Shown here: positions 16,305 through 25,341 of the stretch, piece by piece | Numbering within the stretch: position 1 is the stretch's first letter | Layout: each line of letters opens with the position of its first letter | NCBI RefSeq assembly: GCF_042657165.1 | Contig: NZ_JBHSNJ010000012.1 | Location: forward strand, 1,426,001 to 1,490,000 | DNA: 64,000 bases | Source: Agrilutibacter niabensis | Lineage (GTDB): Bacteria; Pseudomonadota; Gammaproteobacteria; Xanthomonadales; Xanthomonadaceae | Direction of reading: 5' to 3' | Translations under genes and position numbers: made by a program | The notes under the pieces: model-generated | Told to the model about the DNA's origin: nothing | The model's input: only the letters and a program-made list of their open reading frames with translations | Database searches by the model: none

Positions 16305-18172
16305 CACCCCGCTCCCATCGCCACGGCGACCTGGTAGGTGATGAGCGAGGCCAGGTAGGCCATTCCGAACAGGTAGCCGGCGCTGATGCCAACCTGTTTC
16401 CACGATTGCGTCTCGCGCTTGATCGTCGCCAGCGTGGAAATGCACTGTGGCGCGTAGATGTACCAGACCAGTAGCGACAACGCGGTCGCCACCGACCAGT
16501 CCTGGGTGATCAGCGGCGACAGCGCCTGCGCAGCGGCGGCATCGTCCGTGGCAGAGAGCGCATAGACGGTCGCGAGCGACGAAACCGCCACTTCACGCGC
16601 CGCCAGTCCCGGGATCAGCGCGATGCAGATCTGCCAGTTGAAGCCGATCGGCGCGAACACCGCGGTCATCGCGTGGCCGATGCGTCCGGCGAAGCTGTAG
16701 TCGATCGCCGGTCCCGTCGCACCTGCCGGTGCGCCGGGGAACGTGAGCAGGACCCAGAGCAGGATGGTCAGGGCGAGGATGATGCCGCCCACGCGCTTGA
16801 GGAAGATCGCGGCGCGCTCCCACAAGCCCATTGCGAGGTCGCGCGGATGCGGCATCCGATACGAAGGCAGCTCCAGGAGCAGTGCGTGTTCGCCCTTGTC
16901 GCGGCGCCACCTCTTCATCACCCATGCGACCAGCAGTGCGCTCAGGATGCCGGCGGCATACAGGGCAAACAGCACCAGTCCCTGCAGGTTGAACAGGCCG
17001 ATCTTCTGCTGCGGAATGAAGGCCCCGATCAGCAGCGCATACACCGGCAGCCGCGCCGAGCAGGTCATCAGCGGCGCAACGATGATCGTGGCGAGGCGGT
17101 CGCGCGGATCCTGGATCGAACGCGTGGCCATGATTCCGGGGATCGCGCAGGCGAAGCTCGACAGCAGCGGGATGAAGGAACGGCCCGACAGTCCGGCCGA
17201 CGCCATCAGCTTGTCCAACAGGAAGGCAGCGCGCGGCAGGTACCCCGATTCTTCCAGCGCCAGGATGAAGGCGAACAGGATGAGGATCTGCGGCAGGAAC
17301 ACGATCACGCCGCCCACGCCGGCGATGATGCCGTCGACGATCAGGCTGTTGAGCGGTCCCGCAGGCAAGGCTGCACCGGCCCAGGCACCGAGCGCGGCGG
17401 TGCCCGCATCGATCAGATCCATCAGCGGCGTTGCCCAGGCGTACACCGCCTGGAAGATCAGGAACATCACCACCGCGAGCGAGAGCAGTCCGACGACCGG
17501 GTGCAACAACCAGCGATCGAGCGCATCGTCGATTTCGGCGGTGCGGCGCGGCATGGTCACTGCCACCGACAGCAGGCGACGGGTTTCCTCATGCAACGCG
17601 TCGGTTTCCAGTTTGGTTCCGTCTCCGAGGCGCCCGGTCGGCTCATGCAGCGAACCGGCGATCGCATCCAGCCTGGCAACGAGCTCGCGCGCTCCATCGC
17701 GGCGCACGGCCACGGTCGGCACCACCGGGATGCCGAGCTCGCGCTCCAAGGCATCGAGGTCGACCTCGATGCCGCGCCGGCGCGCGGCGTCCATCATGTT
17801 CACGGCCAGCACCATCGGCTTGCCCAGCTCTCGCACTTCGAGGGCGAAGCGCAGGTGCAGGCGCAGGTTGGTGGCATCGACCACACAGACGATCACGTCC
17901 GGTGCCGGCTCGCCCGGATAGAAGCCACGGCAGAGGTCGCGGGTGATCGCCTCGTCGAGGCTGGCCGCGTGCAGGCTGTAGGCACCGGGAAGGTCAAGCA
18001 GCGCGTAGTGGCGCCCGGAGGGCGCGTGGAAGCGCCCTTCCTTGCGTTCCACGGTGACGCCCGCGTAATTGGCGACCTTCTGGCGGCTGCCGGTCAGCAG
18101 GTTGAACAGCGCGGTCTTGCCACAGTTCGGATTGCCGACGAGGGCGAGGCGGATGGCAGCGGCGTTGCTCAC
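16304..18172 (-). CDS. feoB: ferrous iron transporter B
   Basis: 622-residue inner-membrane Fe2+ transporter. The N-terminal G-protein domain shows G1 GNPNCGKTALFN, G2-type NYAGVTVERKEG, G3 DLPGAYSL and G4 NMMD. The membrane part carries the two Gate motifs with the expected cysteines (SFACAIPGIMATR, LMTCSARLPVYALL). It is shorter than E. coli FeoB (773) but normal for this lineage. The start overlaps the feoA stop by four bases; the end overlaps the Cys-rich gene. The operon is likely Fur-controlled and lies opposite to the surrounding liu genes. Confidence 0.95.
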   Translation of the reverse strand: MSNAAAIRLALVGNPNCGKTALFNLLTGSRQKVANYAGVTVERKEGRFHAPSGRHYALLDLPGAYSLHAASLDEAITRDLCRGFYPGEPAPDVIVCVVDATNLRLHLRFALEVRELGKPMVLAVNMMDAARRRGIEVDLDALERELGIPVVPTVAVRRDGARELVARLDAIAGSLHEPTGRLGDGTKLETDALHEETRRLLSVAVTMPRRTAEIDDALDRWLLHPVVGLLSLAVVMFLIFQAVYAWATPLMDLIDAGTAALGAWAGAALPAGPLNSLIVDGIIAGVGGVIVFLPQILILFAFILALEESGYLPRAAFLLDKLMASAGLSGRSFIPLLSSFACAIPGIMATRSIQDPRDRLATIIVAPLMTCSARLPVYALLIGAFIPQQKIGLFNLQGLVLFALYAAGILSALLVAWVMKRWRRDKGEHALLLELPSYRMPHPRDLAMGLWERAAIFLKRVGGIILALTILLWVLLTFPGAPAGATGPAIDYSFAGRIGHAMTAVFAPIGFNWQICIALIPGLAAREVAVSSLATVYALSATDDAAAAQALSPLITQDWSVATALSLLVWYIYAPQCISTLATIKRETQSWKQVGISAGYLFGMAYLASLITYQVAVAMGAG

Positions 18173-18459
18173 GCGGGCACCTCGGGCATGCCATTCAGGG
18201 CTATCACGCGCACCCGCGCGGCCTCGCTGCGGCGCAGGGCGAAGCGGGTGAAGCCGACCTGCACCAGCAATGGCTCGGCGGCCACTGGCCCGGCGGCCAT
18301 GACTTCAACGCGTTCACCGTGCACGAAGCCAAGTTCGCGCAGGCGACGCGCAATGGCATCGTTCGGCATCTGGTCTTCGACCCGCTCCACCGTGGCGGCG
18401 ATGCGGCGTGGCAGTTCAGACAGCTTCAAGGTCGTTCGCCCGGCGGCCGGCTCGGCCAC
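18169..18459 (-). CDS. feoA: ferrous iron transport protein A
   Basis: SH3-like cytoplasmic accessory of FeoB. The domain runs from LSELP through ARRLRELGFVHGERVEVMAAGP to FALRRSEAARVRV. The longest frame starts at a GTG (18459) and gives 96 residues, but a likely Fur box ends two bases before it, leaving no room for a ribosome-binding site. A TTG at 18429 would give an 86-residue protein beginning (M)KLSELP, the usual FeoA N-terminus, so the true start is uncertain. It overlaps feoB by four bases. Confidence 0.88.
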   Translation of the reverse strand: MAEPAAGRTTLKLSELPRRIAATVERVEDQMPNDAIARRLRELGFVHGERVEVMAAGPVAAEPLLVQVGFTRFALRRSEAARVRVIALNGMPEVPA

Positions 18460-18460
18460 A

Positions 18461-18482
18461 AATGGGAATTGTTCTCATTCTA
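18461..18482 (-). promoter_or_regulatory. Fur box overlapping the feoA promoter
   Basis: AATGGGAATTGTTCTCATT (18461-18479) is a near-perfect inverted repeat (AATGGGAA / TTCTCATT) resembling the Xanthomonas Fur consensus. On the minus strand a TAGAAT -10 box (18477-18482) overlaps its edge, so bound Fur would block feoA transcription. It could also affect liuC, which starts 95 bp away in the opposite direction. Confidence 0.75.
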
Positions 18483-18573
18483 GCAGGGCGCGGCGCCGGG
18501 GGCAGCCGCTGGCGGGGAGAACAGCGAACCCGCGCCGCTCGCTATCATTCAGGCTTCACGACTCGGACCGCCC

Positions 18574-19359
18574 ATGAGCCATCCCCTGCTGAGCCTGCGC
18601 GAAGGCCCCGTCTGCCGCCTGCGCATGAACCGACCGGAGCTGCACAACGCGTTCGACGCGATGCTGATCGCGGCCCTGACCGGAGCGCTGGAGGCGGCCG
18701 GTCGCGACGACTCGGTGCGGGTGGTCGTGCTGGAAGGCGAAGGCCCGTCGTTTTCCGCAGGCGCCGACCTCAACTGGATGCGCGGCATGGCCGCCGCCAG
18801 CGAGGAAGCCAACCGCGACGATGCCCTCGCCCTCGCCCGCCTGATGCGGACCCTGGATGAATTGCCCAAGCCGACCATCGCCCGCGTGCATGGCGCGGCC
18901 TTCGGGGGTGGCGTGGGACTCGTCGCATGCTGCGATATCGCCATCGGCGTGCCGGAAGTGAAATTCGGTCTGACCGAAAGCAAGCTGGGGCTGCTGCCCG
19001 CAGTGATTTCGCCCTACGTGATCGAGGCCATCGGCGCACGCCAGGCACGGCGCTGGTTCGCCACCGCGGAGATATTCGACGCCGCGGAAGCCCAGCGCAT
19101 CGGCCTGCTCCACGACGTCGTCAATCCAACCACGCTCGATACCGCCGTGCAGCGCCAGATCGACTTCCTCCTGAAGGCCGGCCCCGTGGCCGCCGCGTCG
19201 GCCAAGCAACTGGTCCGCCGTGTGGCCAATGAGCCCAGCCGCGACCGCCTCGATGCGGACAATGCAGCGCTGATCGCGCAGTTGCGCGTCTCACCCGAAG
19301 GACAGGAAGGCCTCGCTGCCTTCCTCGACAAGCGCAAGCCCGCCTGGATCCAGTCCTGA
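18574..19359 (+). CDS. liuC: 3-methylglutaconyl-CoA hydratase (enoyl-CoA hydratase family)
   Basis: 261-residue crotonase. It hydrates 3-methylglutaconyl-CoA to HMG-CoA, between the carboxylase and the lyase. Oxyanion-hole segments are SFSAGADLNWM and HGAAFGGGVGLVACCDIAI, with catalytic glutamates expected around EVKFGLTESKLGLLPAV. The stop overlaps the liuD start by one base (TGATG). A TATCAT box 25 bases upstream of the ATG is a plausible -10. Assignment as LiuC rather than a generic enoyl-CoA hydratase rests on operon position. Confidence 0.9.
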   Translation: MSHPLLSLREGPVCRLRMNRPELHNAFDAMLIAALTGALEAAGRDDSVRVVVLEGEGPSFSAGADLNWMRGMAAASEEANRDDALALARLMRTLDELPKPTIARVHGAAFGGGVGLVACCDIAIGVPEVKFGLTESKLGLLPAVISPYVIEAIGARQARRWFATAEIFDAAEAQRIGLLHDVVNPTTLDTAVQRQIDFLLKAGPVAAASAKQLVRRVANEPSRDRLDADNAALIAQLRVSPEGQEGLAAFLDKRKPAWIQS

Positions 19360-21374
19360 TGTTCTCCAAGATCCTGATCGCCAACCGCGGCGAGATCGCC
19401 TGCCGCGTCATTCGTACCGCGCGCCGGCTCGGCATCCGCACCGTCGCCGTCTACTCAGAAGCCGACGCGGATGCGCAACACGTGCGCCAGGCCGACGAGG
19501 CGTACTGCATCGGCGGCGCAAGGCCGCAGGAGTCCTACCTGCGGGGGGACGCCATCATCGAAGTCGCGGTGCGCGCGGGCGCTCAAGCCATCCATCCCGG
19601 GTATGGCTTCCTCAGCGAGAACGCCGACTTCGCCGATGCGGTGGAGGCCGCCGGCATCAGCTTCATCGGCCCCAAGGCGCACTCGATGCGCAAGATGGGC
19701 AGCAAGGCCGGAGCCAAGGAACTGATGCATGCCGCCGGCGTCCCGGTGGTGCCGGGCTATACCGGCGAAGAGCAGTCCCCGGCGCTCCTGCAGCTTGAAG
19801 CCGACGCAATCGGCTACCCGCTGATGATCAAGGCCGCCCACGGCGGCGGCGGCAAGGGCATGCGGATCGTGCGTTCGAGCACGGAGTTCGCCACCCTTCT
19901 CGAGAGTTGCCAGCGCGAGGCTCGCAACGCCTTCGGCCGGGATCGCGTCCTGCTGGAACGCTATGTCGAGAAACCGCGCCACATCGAGATCCAGGTCTTC
20001 GCCGATACCCACGGCCACACCCTGCATCTCAACGAACGCGAATGCTCCGCGCAGCGGCGTTACCAGAAGGTGCTGGAGGAATCGCCGTCCGCCTTCCTCA
20101 CGCCGGAACTGCGCGCGGCCATGGGCGCGGCCGCCGTGGCCGCCGCGCGCGCGATCGACTACGTCAATGCCGGCACCGTGGAGTTCATCGTCGGGCAGGA
20201 CGGCGGCTTCTACTTCATGGAGATCAACACCCGCCTGCAGGTCGAACACCCCGTAACCGAGTTCGTGACCGGATTGGACCTGGTCGAATGGCAGCTGCGC
20301 GTGGCGGCGGGCGAAGCCCTGCCTCTGCAGCAGGAAGCCATCCGCCAGGATGGCCACGCGATCGAAGTGCGCCTGTATGCCGAAGATCCCGAGGCGGGTT
20401 TCCTCCCCGGTTCCGGCAAGCTCGAGCGCCTGCGCCTGCCGGCCACCGGCGCGCACGCCCGCATCGATTCGGGCGTGGTCGAGGGCGATACGGTAACGAT
20501 CTTCTACGACCCGATGATCGCCAAGCTGATCGTGTGGGACCGGGACCGCCCCCGCGCCCTCGCCCGCCTGCGCGATGCGCTCGCGCAGTGCGACATCGAG
20601 GGACCGAAGTCGAACATCGACTTCCTCGAACGCCTCGCCCGCCATCCGGCGGTCGTCGAGGGCACGATCGATACGGGCTACCTCGATCGCCATCTCGATG
20701 AATTCGTGCCGCCCCAGCAGGCCGACATCGCGCCCGATGCCGACCTGCTGCTCGCCGCGACGGCGACGCACCTGCTCGCACAGGAGCAGCAGACCCGCGC
20801 CAATGCCCGCGCATCCAACGACCCCACCTCGCCCTGGGCCATTGCCGATGGTTGGCGCCTGGGCCATGGCGGGCATCGCAGCCTCGCCTTCCTGCATCGC
20901 GGCCAGCGGCTCGAACTTCGGACGCATGGGAGCAACGGTGAGTACCGTATCGAAGGCATTGAAAGCCCCCGCGGCGAACACATCCTCTCCGGTGCCCGCC
21001 TCGATGACGACATCCTGAGCCTGCGCATCGATGGCCGCGGACGCCGCTTTTCGGTGCTGGAACAGTGCAAGCGGCTGGTCGTGCACGATGGCGACCAGCG
21101 GCTGGGTCTGGAGCCGGTCGCCATGTATCGTCACGAACAAGCCACGGCGAGCGGCGGCGCGGATCGCGTCACCGCACCGATGCCGGGTCGCGTGGTGCTG
21201 GTGCGCGCAGCCGTCGGCGACAAGGTCGAAGCGGGCCAGGAGGTCATGGTGATCGAAGCGATGAAGATGGAGCTGAGCCTGAAGGCCCCGCGCAACGGCA
21301 CCGTCGCCGAGGTGCGCGCGGTTGGCGGCGACTTCGTCGAGGCCGATGCTGTGCTCGTCGCGCTGGAGGCCTGA
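19359..21374 (+). CDS. liuD: methylcrotonyl-CoA carboxylase alpha (biotin carboxylase) subunit
   Basis: 671 residues. Biotin carboxylase domain from ILIANRGEIACRVIRTARRLG, through the ATP-grasp loop HGGGGKGMRIV, to EINTRLQVEHPVTE. A middle domain binds the beta subunit. The C-terminal biotinyl domain has the biotin-accepting lysine in VIEAMKMEL (about Lys636). It carboxylates biotin with ATP and bicarbonate for LiuB. It is directly coupled to liuC and followed one base later by liuE. Confidence 0.95.
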   Translation: MFSKILIANRGEIACRVIRTARRLGIRTVAVYSEADADAQHVRQADEAYCIGGARPQESYLRGDAIIEVAVRAGAQAIHPGYGFLSENADFADAVEAAGISFIGPKAHSMRKMGSKAGAKELMHAAGVPVVPGYTGEEQSPALLQLEADAIGYPLMIKAAHGGGGKGMRIVRSSTEFATLLESCQREARNAFGRDRVLLERYVEKPRHIEIQVFADTHGHTLHLNERECSAQRRYQKVLEESPSAFLTPELRAAMGAAAVAAARAIDYVNAGTVEFIVGQDGGFYFMEINTRLQVEHPVTEFVTGLDLVEWQLRVAAGEALPLQQEAIRQDGHAIEVRLYAEDPEAGFLPGSGKLERLRLPATGAHARIDSGVVEGDTVTIFYDPMIAKLIVWDRDRPRALARLRDALAQCDIEGPKSNIDFLERLARHPAVVEGTIDTGYLDRHLDEFVPPQQADIAPDADLLLAATATHLLAQEQQTRANARASNDPTSPWAIADGWRLGHGGHRSLAFLHRGQRLELRTHGSNGEYRIEGIESPRGEHILSGARLDDDILSLRIDGRGRRFSVLEQCKRLVVHDGDQRLGLEPVAMYRHEQATASGGADRVTAPMPGRVVLVRAAVGDKVEAGQEVMVIEAMKMELSLKAPRNGTVAEVRAVGGDFVEADAVLVALEA

Positions 21375-21375
21375 C

Positions 21376-22275
21376 ATGTCCATGCCGTCGCAGGTCCGCA
21401 TCGTCGAAGTGGGGCCGCGCGACGGCCTGCAGAACGAAAAGACCGTCATTGCCACCGCGGACAAGATCGCCCTGATCGATCGACTCTCCGCGACCGGCTT
21501 GCGCAGCATCGAAGCCACCAGCTTCGTCAGCCCGAAATGGGTGCCGCAACTCGCCGACGCCGCCGAGGTGTATTCCGGCATCGCCAGGCGGCCAGGCGTC
21601 AGTTATCCGGTACTGGTTCCCAACGAACAGGGATATGAGCGCGCCCGCGCCGTTGGTGTCGGTGAAATCGCCGTGTTCACCGCCGCCTCCGAGGCTTTCA
21701 ACCAGAAGAACATCAACGCCAGCATCGACGAGTCCCTCGCCCGGTTCGCACCGGTGATGGAACGCGCCAGGGCCGACGGCGTGAAGGTACGGGGCTACGT
21801 TTCCACCGTGCTCGGCTGCCCCTATCAGGGCGAGGTGCCGCTGGCTGACGTCGTTCGCGTCGCCAGGTCACTGCACGACATGGGCTGCTACGAGGTCTCG
21901 CTGGGCGACACCATCGGCGTGGGCACGCCGGGCAAGGCGCGCGCGATGCTCAGGGCCGTCGCCGGCGAAGTGCCGATGCCTGCACTGGCCATCCATTTCC
22001 ACGATACCTATGGCCAGGCGCTGTCGAACATCCTCGCCTGCCTCGAGGAAGGCGTGGCGGTGGTCGATGCCGCGGTCTCCGGCGCCGGCGGCTGCCCATA
22101 CGCCAAGGGCGCGAGCGGCAATGTCGCCAGCGAGGATGTGGTGTATATGCTGCATGGACTGGGCATCGGGACCGGGATCGATCTCGACGGGCTCGCCGAA
22201 ACCGGACGCTGGCTCGCCGCCCTCCTCGGCCGCGAAACCGGCAGCAAGGCAGGAAAAGCGCTGCTTTCAACCTGA
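21376..22275 (+). CDS. liuE: hydroxymethylglutaryl-CoA lyase
   Basis: 299 residues. It cleaves HMG-CoA to acetoacetate and acetyl-CoA, the last leucine-specific step. The TIM-barrel signature EVGPRDGLQNEK and the catalytic glycine-rich loop SGAGGCPYAKGASGN, with its cysteine, are both present, as is SLGDTIGVGTPG. The ATG at 21376 comes one base after the liuD stop; an ATG two codons downstream is a possible alternative. Confidence 0.95.
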   Translation: MSMPSQVRIVEVGPRDGLQNEKTVIATADKIALIDRLSATGLRSIEATSFVSPKWVPQLADAAEVYSGIARRPGVSYPVLVPNEQGYERARAVGVGEIAVFTAASEAFNQKNINASIDESLARFAPVMERARADGVKVRGYVSTVLGCPYQGEVPLADVVRVARSLHDMGCYEVSLGDTIGVGTPGKARAMLRAVAGEVPMPALAIHFHDTYGQALSNILACLEEGVAVVDAAVSGAGGCPYAKGASGNVASEDVVYMLHGLGIGTGIDLDGLAETGRWLAALLGRETGSKAGKALLST

Positions 22276-22285
22276 AGGGATCGAC

Positions 22286-24853
22286 ATGAACCGGAAAGGG
22301 CCGCTGCGAGCCGTCGAACCGACATCGGACGCCGATGCCGCCCCGACCCTCGCCGCGCTCGAACTGGCCTGCGACGACCCCGCCCTTCCGGAACACCTCC
22401 GGCCCCTGCTGCGCCGGGCCTGCGACGCATTGCGCGAAGCGGGCCAGGCGGCCGACATCGAACACAACCGCTACCGCGCCGTCTTCGACGCCGTGCCCGA
22501 CCCGGTCAGCATCATCGACTGGGACGGCACCGTCCTGGACGTCAACAAGGCAGGCATGGTCGCGTACCAGCGCACCCGCGACGAGATCGTCGGCAAGCCG
22601 ATCGAATTCCTCAATCCCGAACTTCCGCGCGATCACATGCGACCGGTGTGGGAAACGTTGAATCGCGGCGAGACCTACGTCATCGAAGTCACCAACATGC
22701 GCGCCGACGGCACGCGCTTCCCGGTGGAAGTGCACTCGGCCGGCTTCAACGACGACGGCCAAAAACGCCTCGTCGCTGTCGCCCGCGACCTCAGCGGACG
22801 CCACGCGGCCGAACTGCGTTACCGCGAACTGATGGAGACGATCGACAAGGGCATCATCGTCCGCGATGCCGCCGGCGACATCATCCACGTCAACCCGGCG
22901 GCGATGCGCATCCTGGAGCTCGAGGACGACAAGCTCGAGGAAGACCTGCGCACCGACAACTGGCGGACCTTCGACGAGCATGGCCGCGAAGTCTCGGAAG
23001 GCGAACAGCCGGCGACCTACGCCCTGCGCACGGGCAGGATCGTCGAGAGCACGGTGCTCGGCTTCTACAACAAGCGCGCGCGCCAGCTGAAGTGGCTGTC
23101 GGTGACCTGCGTACCCCAGTTTGCGGTCGGCGCACGCAAGCCCGAACAGGTGCTGTCGCTGTTCTCGGACGTCACCGCGCTCAAGCGCGACAGCACGCTC
23201 TTCGACCGCGCCCAGTCGCTGGCGCACATCGGCGGCTGGGAATGGGATACCGGCCGCAACTCGCTCTACCTCACCGAGGAAGCCCGACGCATCCTGGGAC
23301 AGCAGCCCGTGCCCAGCACCATGGACGACCTGCTCGCCTGCCTGCGCGAGCCCGACCGCCGCCGCCTCCGCACCGCGCTCGATCATGCGGTCGCGCATGG
23401 GCGCGGCCTCAACCTCGACCTGCAGGGCTGGCAGGCCAACGGCCATCTTTTCTGGGTGCGGGTCATCGGCGAAGGGGAAGCCGGGAGCCCGCTCAGCGCG
23501 CACATCACCGGTACGCTGCAGGACATCACCGAACGCAAGCAGGCCGAGGAAACCCTGCGCGTGCAGGCGCGTACCGACCCGCTCACCGGCCTGCTCAACC
23601 GCGACGCGGTGCTGGAAGAACTGGAAACACGCCTCTCCGATCCGACGATGTCGCGTGCCGCCGTGCTGTACATCGACCTGGACCGCTTCAAGATCGTCAA
23701 CGACGTGCTGGGCCATGCGGCGGGCGACCGCCTGTTGTCGGCGGCATCGCGCCGCATCCAGCGCGCGGTCGGCAGCGAAGGCCTGATCGCCCGGTTCGGC
23801 GGCGATGAGTTCCTCGTCATCTGCTCGACCGGCGATGAACCCACGCGGCCCGAGCGGCTCGCCGACGCCATTCTCGAGGCCTTCTCCGAAAGCTTCCGCA
23901 TGGACGGCGAGGAGTTCAGCATCACCGCCAGCATCGGCATCGCGCAGTCGCCCATCGACGGCCGTCGCGCGCAGCAGCTGATCCAGAACGCCGACGTCGC
24001 CATGTACGACAGCAAGCGCCGGGGCCGCAACGACTGGCAGGCGTTCACCGCCGAACTCGCGGAACAGCAACTGCAGCGCCTGCAGCTGGAAACGCACCTG
24101 CGCCGTGCGGTGATCAACGACGAATTCAACCTCGTCTACCAGCCACTGGTGGAGATCGAAACGGGGAACGTGGTCGGCGCCGAGGCGCTGATCCGCTGGA
24201 GCAACCGCCTGCTTGGCGAAATGCGCCCCGACCACTTCATCAGCCACGCCGAGACGACCGGTGACATCGTCGGCATCGGCGGATGGGTGCTGCGCGAAGC
24301 CTGCAAGCAGATGCGGCGCTGGCGCGACCGCGACCTGCGGCTCGAACGCATCGCGGTGAACGTGTCCTACCGCCAGTTCCTCGGCGAGGACCTCATCGAA
24401 CACGTGCGCGCCGCGCTGGCCGAATCCGGACTCCCGGGCAGCGCGCTCGAGCTCGAGTTCACCGAGCGCGTGCTGATCGAGGACGCGCCCGACACGGTGC
24501 GCACCTTCGCGGCGCTGCGCGACATGGGCGTGGTGCTGACGATCGACGACTTCGGCGAGGGCTACAGCGCGCTGAACTACCTGCGCCGGCTGCCGATCCA
24601 CGGACTCAAGCTCAGCCAGCTGTTCGTGCAGGGCGTTCCGGATCGTACCTCCGACGTCGCGGTCTGCCAGGCGGTCACGGGCATCGCCAAGAGTCTGGGC
24701 CTGGGACTGGTGGCCGAGGGCATCGAAACCGAACGCCAGCGCAAGTTCCTCCTCGGCTTGGGCGTCACCATCGGCCAGGGCTTCCTGTTCTCCGCGGGAC
24801 TGGCGCCGGAGGAACTGCAACCCGTCTACCCACCCCGCAAGGAGCCGAACTGA
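22286..24853 (+). CDS. PAS-GGDEF-EAL cyclic-di-GMP protein
   Basis: 855 residues, soluble, no membrane segment. PAS domains lie at about 60-170 (YRAVFDAVPDPVSIIDWDG) and 175-300, with a third PAS-like segment at 310-415. A GGDEF domain with intact GGDEF (505-509) follows, then an EAL domain (from about 605) with EAL at 633-635. EAL metal and catalytic positions are present (VNVSYRQF, ELEFTERVL, IDDFGEGY, Lys775, AEGIET, GQGFLF), but the usual KID triad after Lys is K-L-S, so one acidic residue is missing. No RxxD inhibition site is seen before GGDEF. It starts ten bases after liuE and its stop overlaps the GNAT gene by one base, so it may ride on the liu transcript. Confidence 0.92.
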   Translation: MNRKGPLRAVEPTSDADAAPTLAALELACDDPALPEHLRPLLRRACDALREAGQAADIEHNRYRAVFDAVPDPVSIIDWDGTVLDVNKAGMVAYQRTRDEIVGKPIEFLNPELPRDHMRPVWETLNRGETYVIEVTNMRADGTRFPVEVHSAGFNDDGQKRLVAVARDLSGRHAAELRYRELMETIDKGIIVRDAAGDIIHVNPAAMRILELEDDKLEEDLRTDNWRTFDEHGREVSEGEQPATYALRTGRIVESTVLGFYNKRARQLKWLSVTCVPQFAVGARKPEQVLSLFSDVTALKRDSTLFDRAQSLAHIGGWEWDTGRNSLYLTEEARRILGQQPVPSTMDDLLACLREPDRRRLRTALDHAVAHGRGLNLDLQGWQANGHLFWVRVIGEGEAGSPLSAHITGTLQDITERKQAEETLRVQARTDPLTGLLNRDAVLEELETRLSDPTMSRAAVLYIDLDRFKIVNDVLGHAAGDRLLSAASRRIQRAVGSEGLIARFGGDEFLVICSTGDEPTRPERLADAILEAFSESFRMDGEEFSITASIGIAQSPIDGRRAQQLIQNADVAMYDSKRRGRNDWQAFTAELAEQQLQRLQLETHLRRAVINDEFNLVYQPLVEIETGNVVGAEALIRWSNRLLGEMRPDHFISHAETTGDIVGIGGWVLREACKQMRRWRDRDLRLERIAVNVSYRQFLGEDLIEHVRAALAESGLPGSALELEFTERVLIEDAPDTVRTFAALRDMGVVLTIDDFGEGYSALNYLRRLPIHGLKLSQLFVQGVPDRTSDVAVCQAVTGIAKSLGLGLVAEGIETERQRKFLLGLGVTIGQGFLFSAGLAPEELQPVYPPRKEPN

Positions 24854-25341
24854 TGGTGTTGCCATGGACGATCCGTCCGATCGAGTCCCGCGACGAAGCC
24901 GCCGTCGCCGCCATCATCCGCACGGTGATGCCCGAATATGGCGCGACTGGTGACGGCTTCGCGATCAACGACCCGGAAGTGGACTGGATGCAGCGGGCGT
25001 ATTCGGTGCCGCGCAGCGCCTATTTCGTGGTCGAACTGGAGGGCAAGGTGGTCGGCGGCGGTGGCGTGGCCCCCCTGGTGGGCGGCGACGATGACACCTG
25101 CGAGCTGCGCAAGATGTACTTCCTCAAGCACGTCCGCGGCCAGGGCATCGGCAGCGAGATGCTGCGGCGCTGCCTCGAAGCCGCGCGATCGTTTGGCTTC
25201 CGCTACTGCTACCTGGAAACGCTCAGCGGCATGAACGATGCCATCCGGCTCTACGAGCGGCACGGCTTCAAGCGGATCGGCGCGCCGCGTGGCAGCACCG
25301 GTCACGGTGGTTGCAACACCTACTACCTGCGCGAGCTGTGA
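24853..25341 (+). CDS. GNAT family N-acetyltransferase
   Basis: 162-residue acetyl-CoA-dependent acetyltransferase. The CoA-binding motif A is clear (LRKMYFLKHVRGQGIGSEML), followed by YCYLETLSGMNDAIRLYERHGFKR. The substrate is unknown; this subgroup acetylates small amines or amino acids. It overlaps the preceding gene by one base and the next by four, so it is part of a four-gene run from liuE. Confidence 0.85.
   Translation: MVLPWTIRPIESRDEAAVAAIIRTVMPEYGATGDGFAINDPEVDWMQRAYSVPRSAYFVVELEGKVVGGGGVAPLVGGDDDTCELRKMYFLKHVRGQGIGSEMLRRCLEAARSFGFRYCYLETLSGMNDAIRLYERHGFKRIGAPRGSTGHGGCNTYYLREL

Noticed and set aside
21950..24865. A 971-codon minus-strand open frame
   Set aside because: It is antisense to liuE and the GGDEF-EAL gene, which have intact catalytic motifs.
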